Shown here: piece by piece, positions 6,564 through 14,389 of the stretch | Position numbering within the stretch: the stretch's first letter is position 1 | Layout: every line of letters starts with the position of its first letter | Assembly (NCBI GenBank): GCA_036403155.1 | Contig: DASWRM010000049.1 | Coordinates: 1-48,392 of the forward strand | Length of the DNA: 48,392 nucleotides | Direction: 5' to 3' | Source of the DNA: Gaiellales bacterium | Lineage (GTDB): Bacteria; Actinomycetota; Thermoleophilia; Gaiellales; JAICJC01 | The notes under the pieces: generated by a model | The model's input: only the letters and a program-made list of their open reading frames with translations | Databases searched by the model: none | Told to the model about the DNA's origin: nothing | Translations under genes and position numbers: made by a program

Positions 6564-8813
6564 ATGAGCATCGGAGATGCGACCAACGAGGGCGCGCAGC
6601 GGGCTGAGGCGCTGCACTCGGCGGTCGCGGCCGCCGTGGCAGGTGCCGGCGGCGGCATCGCGGATGCCGGCGAGCGGGTGCTCGCGGTCATCGGCGAGCA
6701 GATGGGGCTGCATGCCGGTGTGCTCTGGCGCTTCGACGGCGCCGGCGAGCAGCTGGTCCCGTCGACCACCTGGACGGCGAGGGACGGCCTCGACGACTTC
6801 TTCGCGGACAGCCGCTCGCGCGTCTTCTCCTCGAACGAGGGCCTGCCCGGCATCGTCTGGTCGACGCGCCGTGTCGCGTGGTACGCGGATCTGACCGACG
6901 AGCGGCGCTACTGGCGGGCCGCGGCCGCCGCCCGCGCCGGCCTCCACACGGCGATCGGCATCCCGCTGGTCGCTCGTGGTGAGATCGTCGGCGTCGCGGA
7001 GCTGCTGTCGGTCGATGTGCTCCAGCCGGATCCCGAGCTGGTCGCGGTCTACGAGACGCTCGGGCCACGGATCGGCGAGCTGCTCGAGCGCCTCTACGCA
7101 GACGCGGCGATCGCCGAGAGCGACGCCCGTAAGGCGGCCGTGCTCGAGGCGTCCCTGGACGCCGTGCTCACGGGCGACGCAGACGGGCGCATCCTCGAGA
7201 CCAACCGGGCGGCGACCGAGCTGCTTGGCTGGCTGCCCGACGAGATGGTCGGCCGTCGCGTCGGCGAGCTGCTCGTCCCGCCGGAGCTGCGCGACCGGCA
7301 CGAGGCCGGACTCCGTCGATTCGCCGAGACCGGTCAGTCGCACCTGATCGGCACGCGGTACGAGACCGAGGCGCTGCACCGGGACGGCTCGCGCATCCCC
7401 GTGGAGCTGACGATCAACCGCGTGCGCCTGCCGGGGCCGCCGGTGCTGACCGTCTTCGTCCGCGACCTGCGCGAACGGCGCCGCATCGAGCAGGAGCGCG
7501 CGCGGCTGCTCGCCTCCGAGACGGCGGCGCGCGTCTCGGCGCAGGCCGCATGGAGCAAGCTGCGGCTGGTCTCGGACGTCAGCGAGATGCTCGCTCGGAC
7601 ACTTACCTATCCCGAAGCGTTCGAACGGCTCGCCGAGCGCACCGTGCTCGACGTCGCCGACCTGTGCCTGGTCGACATCGTCGACGAGCGCGGCGACATC
7701 ACCCGCGTCGCCGCCCGTCACCGCGATCCGCTCCTGCAGCCGCTCGCGGACCGGCTCGCGGGTGAGTTCGTGCCGAGGCAGGCGGGCGCCCACCCGGCGC
7801 CGTACGTGATCCGCACCGGCGCCCCCCAGTTCTCGCCCGTCATGTCCGAGGAGTTCCTGCGTTCCACGTGTGTCAACGAGGAGCACTACCGGGTCGTGCG
7901 CCGGCTCGGCTTCCAGTCCTACATCACCGTGCCGCTGACCGTGCGCGACCGGGTGCTCGGCGCGCTCACGCTGATCTCGACCGACCCCAACCGCCGGTAC
8001 GACCGCGAGGACGTGGCCGTCGCGGAGGAGCTCGCGCGCCGGGCCGCTGTCCGCATCGACAACGCGCGCCTCTACCAGGAGCGCGACCGGGTCGCGCACG
8101 TGCTCCAGCAGGGGCTGCTTCCGCGCATGCTCCCGCAGGTGCCGCGGCTCGAGCTGGCGGCGCGCTACCTGCCGTCCGGCGAGGGGCTCGAGGCGGGCGG
8201 TGACTTCTACGACGTGTTCGCCTCCGGGCCCGACCGGTGGGCGCTGGTGATCGGCGACGTCTGCGGGAAGGGCCCGGAGGCGGCGGCCGGTATGGGCCTC
8301 GCGCGCCCCGCCCTGCGCGCGCTGGCCCGTGCGTACCGCAGCCCCTCGCGGCTGCTGCGCGCGCTGAACCAGGAGCTGCTCGACCAGATCGCGGCCAACC
8401 GCTTCGTCACCGTCGCCTACGTGCAGGCACAGCCGCGCAAGGAGTCGGGACTGACCCTGACCGCGTGCCTGGGCGGGCACGCGCCCGCGGTGCTCTGTAC
8501 TGCCACCGGCCACGTCCGCGACGTCGGCCTGACCGGGACGCTGCTCGGCGTCGTGCCCAAGGTAACGCTGCGTGAGCAGCGCACCGCCATGCGGCGGGGC
8601 GATCTCCTGCTGCTCCACACGGACGGGCTGGCCGACGACATCGACTCGCCCGCGCCCTTCTCGCACGACGACATCCGCCGCCTGCTCGCGCGGATGGCTG
8701 GCTCGTCTGCCGAGCAGGTGGCGGTCGAGATCGAGCGGGAGATGCGCACCCGCAGCGGGGGCGGTCGCCCGGCGGACGACGTGGCCTACCTGGTCGCGCG
8801 CTGTGTCGAGTAG
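6564..8813 (+). CDS. GAF-PAS-GAF sensor with C-terminal SpoIIE-type PP2C phosphatase
   Basis: A 749-aa soluble signalling protein. Domains in order: GAF (about 25-170), PAS (about 178-300, ILETNRAATELLGW and HRDGSRIPVELT), a second GAF (about 330-500), a linker QQGLLPRMLPQVP typical of RsbU/SpoIIE proteins, and a PP2C domain (about 520-749). Metal-binding acidic residues are in place: GGDFYD (545-550), IGDVCGKG (about 563-570), HTDGLAD (about 681-687) and PADDVAYL near the end. Such enzymes dephosphorylate a STAS-domain antagonist to release a sigma factor. STAS and HATPase genes lie in this window 29-31 kb away, but no direct partner is adjacent. Confidence 0.92.
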   Translation: MSIGDATNEGAQRAEALHSAVAAAVAGAGGGIADAGERVLAVIGEQMGLHAGVLWRFDGAGEQLVPSTTWTARDGLDDFFADSRSRVFSSNEGLPGIVWSTRRVAWYADLTDERRYWRAAAAARAGLHTAIGIPLVARGEIVGVAELLSVDVLQPDPELVAVYETLGPRIGELLERLYADAAIAESDARKAAVLEASLDAVLTGDADGRILETNRAATELLGWLPDEMVGRRVGELLVPPELRDRHEAGLRRFAETGQSHLIGTRYETEALHRDGSRIPVELTINRVRLPGPPVLTVFVRDLRERRRIEQERARLLASETAARVSAQAAWSKLRLVSDVSEMLARTLTYPEAFERLAERTVLDVADLCLVDIVDERGDITRVAARHRDPLLQPLADRLAGEFVPRQAGAHPAPYVIRTGAPQFSPVMSEEFLRSTCVNEEHYRVVRRLGFQSYITVPLTVRDRVLGALTLISTDPNRRYDREDVAVAEELARRAAVRIDNARLYQERDRVAHVLQQGLLPRMLPQVPRLELAARYLPSGEGLEAGGDFYDVFASGPDRWALVIGDVCGKGPEAAAGMGLARPALRALARAYRSPSRLLRALNQELLDQIAANRFVTVAYVQAQPRKESGLTLTACLGGHAPAVLCTATGHVRDVGLTGTLLGVVPKVTLREQRTAMRRGDLLLLHTDGLADDIDSPAPFSHDDIRRLLARMAGSSAEQVAVEIEREMRTRSGGGRPADDVAYLVARCVE

Positions 8814-8816
8814 CCG

Positions 8817-8833
8817 CCGCCGGTGATCGGCGG
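8817..8833 (+). terminator. Possible hairpin after the phosphatase gene
   Basis: CCGCCG-gtgat-CGGCGG begins 4 bases after the stop. There is no U-tract, so this is only a weak terminator candidate in the 47-base convergent gap. Confidence 0.3.
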
Positions 8834-8860
8834 TCAAGGTGGTGCTGTGCGGCGGTTGCT

Positions 8861-9469
8861 TCAACGATCTCGAAGTTTGGCCACCAGTGCCGGGACCAAG
8901 GCGAGGTCAGCGACTAGGCCATTCATTGCGTCCTCCCGGTCGGCAGGACGGCCGCGAAGGATCGAGGAGGGGTGCACGGTGGCGAGCGTGGTGACGCCGT
9001 TCGGGCCGGGCAGCGGCCGGCCGCGATCGCGGGTGACGCGAAAGCTCGGCCCGTGGATGCTCGAGCCGGCAACGGCGCCGAGCAGGACGAGGACGAGCGG
9101 GGCGATCGCCTCCAGCTCGGCGAGCAGCCACGGCTGGCAGGCGACGATCTCGGTGCGGCCGGGGCGCTGGTGGATGCGGCGCTTCCCGCGCGGCTGCCAC
9201 TTGAAGTGCTTCACGGCGTTGGTGACGTAGACGTCCTCGCGGACGAGCCCGGCGCGCTGGAGCGCCTCGTCGAGCACGTGGCCGGCGGGGCCGACGAACG
9301 GGCGCCCCGAGCGGTCCTCCTGATCGCCCGGCTGCTCGCCGGCTAGGACGACCCGGGCGTCCGCCCGGCCCTCCCCGAACACGGTCTGCGTGCCGACCTC
9401 CCAGAGGTGGCAGCGGCGGCATACCGCCGCCTCCGCGCGCAGCGCCTCGAGGTCGGATCCGGCCGCCAT
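8861..9469 (-). CDS. udgX: UdgX-type uracil-DNA-binding protein (family 4-like UDG)
   Basis: A 202-aa protein of the uracil-DNA glycosylase superfamily. It has GEQPG (44-48), the R-loop motif KRRIH (96-100) and HPSSIL (166-171). KRRIH is the hallmark of UdgX, whose loop histidine (here H100) attacks the sugar after uracil excision and leaves the protein covalently on the abasic site. Iron-sulphur ligands: C17, C20 and C111 are present. The fourth position, Cys in ordinary family-4 enzymes (VKC), is H88 here (VKH). It is monocistronic, diverging from the holin-X gene. A TACCCG hexamer 6 bases upstream is a weak leaderless-promoter match. Confidence 0.88.
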   Translation of the reverse strand: MAAGSDLEALRAEAAVCRRCHLWEVGTQTVFGEGRADARVVLAGEQPGDQEDRSGRPFVGPAGHVLDEALQRAGLVREDVYVTNAVKHFKWQPRGKRRIHQRPGRTEIVACQPWLLAELEAIAPLVLVLLGAVAGSSIHGPSFRVTRDRGRPLPGPNGVTTLATVHPSSILRGRPADREDAMNGLVADLALVPALVAKLRDR

Positions 9470-9540
9470 GGCTTGCGGGTACCCGGGGTTGACGGATCCG
9501 ACACGATTGGCGGGAAGCGCTTCCGGGTATCGGCTGGAGG

Positions 9541-9966
9541 ATGGCGGAGTCGATCAACCGCAACGGCAACGGAACGCACCGCTCGATCGGCGAGCTGACG
9601 AAGGCGGTGTCGCGCGACGCGGCAGCGCTCGTCCGCGCGGAAGTGCAGCTGGCGAAGCAGGAGATGTCGGCCAAGGCGCGGCAGTCGGCGGCCGGCGGCG
9701 CGTTGGCGGGCGTCGCGCTGGTGCTGCTGCTCGCGGCGCTGGGAGCGCTCACGGCGGCAGCCGTCGCCGGTCTGGCGACCGCGATGGCCAGGTGGCTCGC
9801 GGCGCTGATCGTGGCGGCGGTGCTGCTGGTGGTCGCCACGATGTTCGCGCTGGTTGCGGTCAGCCGGCTGCGGAAGGGCGCTCCGCCGGCGCCGACCGAG
9901 ACGATCGAGTCTGCGAAGGGGGATGTCCAGTGGCTGAAACGACACGCGACGTCAGAGCACAGATAG
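9541..9966 (+). CDS. Phage holin family (actinobacterial holin-X, DUF1469) membrane protein
   Basis: A 141-aa protein with an amphipathic N-terminal region SIGELTKAVSRDAAALVRAEVQLAKQE, typical of this family (residues 15-40). Two adjacent transmembrane helices follow (about 50-78 and 82-108), then a short charged tail. The name is a domain label only; these chromosomal proteins are not evidence for a prophage. ATG follows GGAGG directly, with TATCGG just before it. It overlaps the next gene by 37 bases, so the two form a membrane-stress type pair. Confidence 0.8.
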   Translation: MAESINRNGNGTHRSIGELTKAVSRDAAALVRAEVQLAKQEMSAKARQSAAGGALAGVALVLLLAALGALTAAAVAGLATAMARWLAALIVAAVLLVVATMFALVAVSRLRKGAPPAPTETIESAKGDVQWLKRHATSEHR

Positions 9967-10481
9967 AGGAGGCTCGCGAGCGGCTGGCCGAGGACGTCCA
10001 GGCGCTGGCGTACCAGGCGAACATCCCCAAGCGGATGCGCGAGCGCGTCTCGCGCAGGCTCGAGGTGGACAGTCGCAGGGCGCGGCTGCGCGAAGCGGTG
10101 TGGGACATCCGGCACGGCGATCGCGAGCAGGGCGTGCGTAAGCTCGCGGCGGCGGCGAAGGAGCCCGCGGTGCTGGCGGTCGCGGTGGTCGCGGTGGGCG
10201 TTGCGGTGGCGCGCCGGGGGTCCGGCTCGGGCGGCAGCCACGCGGCATCCGCGAACGGGTCCGCGTCGGGCGGGATGCGCGGCGGTGACGCGCTCGGGCT
10301 CGTGTCGCGGCCGGCGCTGACGGCGTTCATGCACCACCGCCAAGCGAAGAAGGCCGGCCGGGCTCCGGGCGCGAGGCAGTTCGTGGGCTACGTCGCGGTG
10401 GGTGCCGCGACGACGGTGCTGACCAAGTGGGCGAACGACCGCATCGACCGCACGGCGCCGTACCTCCCGCCCAGCCGCTGA
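9930..10481 (+). CDS. DUF3618-like membrane protein
   Basis: A 183-aa protein starting at a GTG inside the preceding gene. The N-terminal segment TRDVRAQIEEARERLAEDVQALAYQANIP resembles the DUF3618 motif (IExTRxxLxxTVdaL.xKa.vp). A hydrophobic stretch lies near residues 75-90 and a second around 150-165. A Gly/Ser-rich linker separates them. DUF3618 genes commonly follow holin-X genes in actinobacteria, often in sets with DUF4235-like proteins; their function is not known. An AAGGGGGA sequence precedes the GTG. Confidence 0.72.
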   Translation: MAETTRDVRAQIEEARERLAEDVQALAYQANIPKRMRERVSRRLEVDSRRARLREAVWDIRHGDREQGVRKLAAAAKEPAVLAVAVVAVGVAVARRGSGSGGSHAASANGSASGGMRGGDALGLVSRPALTAFMHHRQAKKAGRAPGARQFVGYVAVGAATTVLTKWANDRIDRTAPYLPPSR

Positions 10482-10482
10482 G

Positions 10483-10998
10483 TTAGGGAGCGAGCGCCCC
10501 CGCCGGGTCGTCGACGACCAGCGTCGAGGCCATCTTGTCCCAGAGCTCCTGGTTCTGCTCGTCCCAGAGTAGCCACAGGTAGAGCACGAGCCCGATCACG
10601 GTGATCGCCGCGGCGAGGCCGACGAGCTGCTTGCAGATCAGCTCGCGAAGCGCCATGCGGCCCCAGCTCGCCACGCGGTGGGTGTCGCTGCGCACGACCC
10701 GCATGCCGAGCAGCTGCTTTCCGGGAGATTGGCCCCGACCCCAGACGATCAGGCTCCAGATCAGCCAGCCGATCACGAGCGTGACGAGGACGAGCACCGA
10801 GTCGAGGGCGAAGGCGCCGAGGCGGCGCAGGGGAGAGGAGACGGTGACTGAGCCGGGTACGCCGCTCACTGCTGCGGCAGCGGGATGCGAATCGGACGAG
10901 CGCGCCGGTGCGGCAGCGAGTTCGATCGGCGCGCCGCAATTGCCACAGTAGCGGGCGTTGGGGGGCACATCCGAGCCACAGGTTGTGCAGTAGCGCAG
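10483..10998 (-). CDS. RDD-family membrane protein with N-terminal double zinc ribbon; start uncertain
   Basis: A protein of about 171 aa with two CxxC knuckles at the N-terminus (YCTTCG then YCGNCG), a low-complexity linker, and an RDD domain with three hydrophobic segments. The RDD signature is RRLGAFALDSVLVLV, then GQSPGKQLLGMRVV. The first knuckle lies upstream of the only standard start in frame (GTG 10968). To include it, translation must begin at the CTG at 10998, or one C is missing from the CCCC run near 11001, which would connect to a GTG and give MKAGPLRYCTTCG. Function of RDD proteins is mostly unknown; some are Na+/H+ antiporters. The stop is one base beyond the convergent DUF3618 stop. 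Confidence 0.78.
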   Translation of the reverse strand: MRYCTTCGSDVPPNARYCGNCGAPIELAAAPARSSDSHPAAAAVSGVPGSVTVSSPLRRLGAFALDSVLVLVTLVIGWLIWSLIVWGRGQSPGKQLLGMRVVRSDTHRVASWGRMALRELICKQLVGLAAAITVIGLVLYLWLLWDEQNQELWDKMASTLVVDDPAGALAP

Positions 10999-11008
10999 GG
11001 GCCCGCCT

Positions 11009-11269
11009 TCACTCCGGTATGGAATCAGACGCGACGAACTGCTCGTGAGCGCGGAATCCTGAGATTCCGTGTTCGACGACGAGCGGCGTGTGCGCAGCGC
11101 AATAGAAGACGTTGCGCTCGGCCTCCCAGTGGACGCCTAGTTCTTCTTCGATCAGCCGCAAGAACTCGAGGTTTCCCGGGCTCATGCATGATCCGCCACG
11201 CCAAGCGCAGGGTCCCACATCCGGGTCGCGATCCGCGATCCTACGGGCAATGAATAGTTCGCGTCGCAC
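11009..11269 (-). CDS. Hypothetical small protein (doubtful)
   Basis: An 86-codon frame whose second half (from the ATG at 11185) has a balanced composition: MSPGNLEFLRLIEEELGVHW, then a Cys/His segment. That is unlike the Arg/Ala-rich antisense shadows elsewhere. No ribosome site, promoter or family could be recognised. It lies in a less GC-rich stretch, just upstream of the RDD gene. Confidence 0.3.
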   Translation of the reverse strand: MRRELFIARRIADRDPDVGPCAWRGGSCMSPGNLEFLRLIEEELGVHWEAERNVFYCAAHTPLVVEHGISGFRAHEQFVASDSIPE

Positions 11270-11543
11270 CGGTCGAGTTTGCCTCCCCGGGGCATCGTCT
11301 CAAATGATCGTCCGGGCAGCAAGGGGGCGATCTCTCGGTTTCCTCAACGGCCATCAGCGCGTGAAGAGGTCTCGTTGGCGTGCCTCCATCGCCGCACGGT
11401 TAGTTACAAAGACAAGGCCATCAAGGCTGCCACGTGCCTCGTACACAAGCGTCACTAGTCGACCATATTCTCGGTTCTCGCTGCAACGCCCCGGGTGCGT
11501 CGGCGGGTAGGTCAGCGACTTCTCAGGAGCTGGCGCTGTTGAG

Positions 11544-11786
11544 TCATACGCCGGCTGCCGGCGGCAGCCGGTGAAGGTAGACGGCCTGAACTGTTTCATC
11601 GATGCGCTCGATGTCCGTGAATGGAACGGATACACGCCGGCGGCCGAACACACCTACCTTTATGATCAGGCCATGTGCGTCCAGCACATCGACGACGCCG
11701 ATCTTGCGTCCTCCAGCGAACACCGTGCACCCGGCGCACAAGCCCCGTAGAGTCTCGGGAGTTGCATGCGCGTCAGGGGTGCCCAT
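11544..11786 (-). CDS. PRC-barrel-like small protein
   Basis: An 80-aa protein with alternating strands that fit a PRC-barrel or DUF2171-like fold: CTVFAGGRKIGVVDVLDAHG, then IIKVGVFGRRRVSVPFTDIE and a final VQAVYLH strand. PRC-barrel domains occur in RNA-processing and photosynthetic-complex proteins and as small stand-alone proteins of unknown role. The last codons coincide with a 9-bp hairpin (11551-11571, CCGGCTGCC/GGCAGCCGG) that may double as a terminator. In 11270-11543 I see only a 35-codon frame near 11354-11461, which may be a gene remnant. Confidence 0.55.
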   Translation of the reverse strand: MGTPDAHATPETLRGLCAGCTVFAGGRKIGVVDVLDAHGLIIKVGVFGRRRVSVPFTDIERIDETVQAVYLHRLPPAAGV

Positions 11787-12330
11787 TTCGTAACCGCCTA
11801 CATCGGAGCTTCATCTGAGCTTACCAGGCCGGAGTAGTCGACAAACATTCTTTGCAGCGGTCCATAAGAAAAGCTGCACGCGTGCAAGGGCAACCTAGCG
11901 TGCACGGACGGGCGAGAGCTAGCACGGACAGGAGCGGAGCCGCGCTGGCGAACCTATGGCGCCGCCGTCGTGGTGCGGCTGTTGCGGCTGTCTTTGGAAC
12001 GGGTACCGTACTGGTGTGCCCGCCGGCACCCTCGTTGACGTACGAAGCCAAGTTCGATGAGCGGCCGGCGGGCACGCCGCCTGTTGACGAGCGAGCGTCT
12101 TGCCGTATCTTGAGAATGCGCTGCGGTATGGCTTCGCACCGTCCGGTGATCGCAGCGCGACCAGCTGGTGCGCCGTCGCGCGACCGCGGTGCGCGGCGGC
12201 GCTACCGGCTCTCCGACCCTCGGCATCGTCGCTGTGACCCACGGCGAAGGCCACGGTCTTGCGCGTCGGTCTGCTAGCGCGGCGGCCGTAGCCGGATCGG
12301 CACGGCCCCCTCGCAGCCGTGTCGAAGGTG
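11787..12330. other. Gene-poor 544-bp stretch of lower GC
   Basis: No reading frame here has convincing protein character on either strand, and no RNA gene was recognised. The only structure seen is a perfect 12-bp palindrome TGCACGCGTGCA at 11875-11886, with a partial second GCGTGCAC 13 bases on. The stretch lies between the PRC-barrel gene (upstream side) and the 3' end of topoisomerase IB. Together with 11.0-11.8 kb it looks compositionally foreign or decayed. Confidence 0.4.
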
Positions 12331-13413
12331 CTACGCCGCGGTTGCGGCCGCCGTCTGCAGGCGGGCGCCGAGCAGCCCCAGCACCGCGGCCTCCTCGCGG
12401 GTCAGCCCTGTCAGGTCGCTCGTCAGCTCCTCCGCCGCGTGCTCGGCGAGCAGCGAGATCAGCGTGCCGTCGAGGTGGGCCTCGAACACGTCCGGGTGCA
12501 CGTAGCACTTGCGGCACACCGCCGGCGTGTTGCCGAGCCGGCTCGCCACGGATTCGACCGCCGACACGATGTGCCTGTTCGCCTGCGTCTTCGAGGTGAA
12601 CGCGCCTAGGTCGTGCAGCGCCCAGGCCGCGAGCACCGTCCCCGTCCACGTACGGAAGTCCTTCGCCGTGAAGTCGGAGCCCGCGATCTCGCGGATGTAG
12701 TCGTTCACGTCGGCGGAGTCGACGTCGACCACCTCGCCCTCGTCGTTCACGTATGCAAACAGGTCCTGGCCCGGCAGATCCTGGCACCCGCGCACCACAC
12801 GGGCGACGCGTGCGTCCTCTATTGCGATGTCGTGCACCTTGCCGCTCTTGCCTTTGAACCGGAACGACAGCCTCGAACCCTCGACCTCGACGTGAGATTC
12901 ACGTATGGTGGTCAGGCCGTACGAATCGTTCTGCCTGGCGTACTCCTCGTTCCCCACCCGGATCGTGGTCTCGTCGAGCAGCCGCACGACCGCGGCCAGC
13001 ACGCGCTCCCGCGACAGGGTCGTTCGCGTCAGGTGCTTCGAGATCTCGCGGCGTATCTGCGGCAGCGCGCGGCCGAAGGCCAGCATCCGGTAGTACTTGG
13101 TCTCGTCGCGCACCTCCCGCCACCGCGGGTGGTAGCGGTACTGCTTGCGCCCGCGGGCGTCGCGCCCCGTCGCCTGCACGTGCCCGTTGGCCGAGGTGGA
13201 GATCCAGACGTCCGTCCAGGCGGGCGGGATCGCGAGCGCGCGGATCCGCTCCAGCTGCTCACGATCCACGATCGTCGCGCCGTCCGGCCCCGTGTACTGG
13301 AACCCCTTCCCGCGCTTTCGCCGCTGGATGCCGGGCCGGCGGTCGCTCACGTACCGCAGCCCGGCCGCCTTCGCAGACTCGCGCGGGTCGTCCGGGAGCC
13401 CCGCGTCCACCAT
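12331..13413 (-). CDS. DNA topoisomerase IB (poxvirus/eukaryotic type)
   Basis: A protein of about 360 aa that relaxes supercoils through a 3'-phosphotyrosyl intermediate. N-terminal domain: SDRRPGIQRRKRGKGFQYTGPDG. Core: ALAIPPAWTDVWIS, then YRYHPRWREVRDETKYYRM. Catalytic domain: RVGNEEYARQNDSYGLTTIR, FKGKSGK (Lys), FRTWTGT and the active-site tyrosine in CRKCYVHP. All are typical of bacterial type IB enzymes. Start choice is open: ATG 13413 (used here), GTG 13437 one base after the upstream stop, or 13464 overlapping it. The gene is 25 bases or less from the formate dehydrogenase operon and may be co-transcribed. Confidence 0.92.
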   Translation of the reverse strand: MVDAGLPDDPRESAKAAGLRYVSDRRPGIQRRKRGKGFQYTGPDGATIVDREQLERIRALAIPPAWTDVWISTSANGHVQATGRDARGRKQYRYHPRWREVRDETKYYRMLAFGRALPQIRREISKHLTRTTLSRERVLAAVVRLLDETTIRVGNEEYARQNDSYGLTTIRESHVEVEGSRLSFRFKGKSGKVHDIAIEDARVARVVRGCQDLPGQDLFAYVNDEGEVVDVDSADVNDYIREIAGSDFTAKDFRTWTGTVLAAWALHDLGAFTSKTQANRHIVSAVESVASRLGNTPAVCRKCYVHPDVFEAHLDGTLISLLAEHAAEELTSDLTGLTREEAAVLGLLGARLQTAAATAA

Positions 13414-13438
13414 GTCCTGCACCGCCACCGCGGCCACG

Positions 13439-14389
13439 CTAGACGCCGTTCCCGCGCTCCGCAAGCCGCCGGCGCTGCGGCTCCACCGTGTAGCGAGGAT
13501 CGCGCGCGCTCTCGAACCCGGCCTTGAAGATCGCGAACCGCTCGAACGCCGCGCCGGCGAGCATCATCCCCGCACCGGCCCGGCGCACCAGCCCCTTGCC
13601 GGCGGCCACCCCCACCAGCCCGAGGGCGGTCGACGCCTTCGCCGCCCGCATGTACCGGCCGGACGGCCCGCTGTGGTACGGCTCGCCGACCATCCCCAGC
13701 CGCTTCTCCATCGCGTGTGAGAGACCGAGCCCAGCAACGCCGCCCATCACCGCGAGCCGCCGTGCCGGGCCGGTCGAGCCCTCGTGGCCGAACAGCACCG
13801 CCGCGGCCCCCGCGGTTGCACACGACGACGCCGCGAACACCGCCGGCAAATCCTCGTGCGCGTCGTGCCACACGGGCACCGCGGTATTGCCGATCAGCGC
13901 CGCCGTGTAGGTCGAGAGCGCGGGGCCGAGCAGCCCGGCCGCCGTCTGCGCCGTCACCCGCACCCGCGGCATCACGCCGAACACCTCGCATGCCGTCGCG
14001 ACGCTCTGCGCCCCGCCGCTGCCGGCGAGGATCCAGGATCCCACGCTCATCGGCGATGTCGGCTTGAACATCCGCAGCATGTTCAGGAACCGTGCCGGCC
14101 GGCCGAGGTCCTTGATCAGCAGCACGGGGCTCACGTTGACCGCGGCGAAGGCGACCAGCGCCGACGTCCGCGCGAGCCGGCGGTTGCCCATGATCGTCGC
14201 GCCCAGCGCCAGCGTCGACGAGGCGCCCGCGAGCCCTCCCGTGAACAGGTACCAGCCGATCTCGGGCTTCCACGCCGGCGGCTTGATGATCGGATGCCCG
14301 TAGTACGAGTCGCGAGTGGGCTGCGTCGCCGACGACATGTCGACGGGCCCGTAGTAGGTCGGCTGCGATTCCTCCGGCGGCTTGCTCAT
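13439..14389 (-). CDS. NrfD/PsrC-type membrane subunit of formate dehydrogenase
   Basis: A 316-aa integral membrane protein with about eight hydrophobic helices. It is of the NrfD (polysulfide reductase membrane subunit) family and should pass electrons from the iron-sulphur subunit to menaquinone. Family features include IGWYLFTGGLAGASS near residue 43-57 and LLIKDLGRPARFLNMLRMFKPTSPMSVGSW. The ATG at 14389 overlaps the beta-subunit stop (ATGA) and is preceded by a strong GGGAGGTG. A longer upstream frame is just antisense-like Arg/Gly sequence. NrfD replaces the cytochrome b subunit (FdnI) of enterobacterial enzymes. Confidence 0.88.
   Translation of the reverse strand: MSKPPEESQPTYYGPVDMSSATQPTRDSYYGHPIIKPPAWKPEIGWYLFTGGLAGASSTLALGATIMGNRRLARTSALVAFAAVNVSPVLLIKDLGRPARFLNMLRMFKPTSPMSVGSWILAGSGGAQSVATACEVFGVMPRVRVTAQTAAGLLGPALSTYTAALIGNTAVPVWHDAHEDLPAVFAASSCATAGAAAVLFGHEGSTGPARRLAVMGGVAGLGLSHAMEKRLGMVGEPYHSGPSGRYMRAAKASTALGLVGVAAGKGLVRRAGAGMMLAGAAFERFAIFKAGFESARDPRYTVEPQRRRLAERGNGV

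Noticed and set aside
9541-10481. Prophage remnant, from the holin family label
   Set aside because: Holin-X plus DUF3618 pairs are ordinary actinobacterial chromosomal genes; no other phage gene is present.
11852-12277. 141-codon + strand frame in the gene-poor stretch
   Set aside because: Arg/Ala/Pro-rich, no start signals, no conserved segment.
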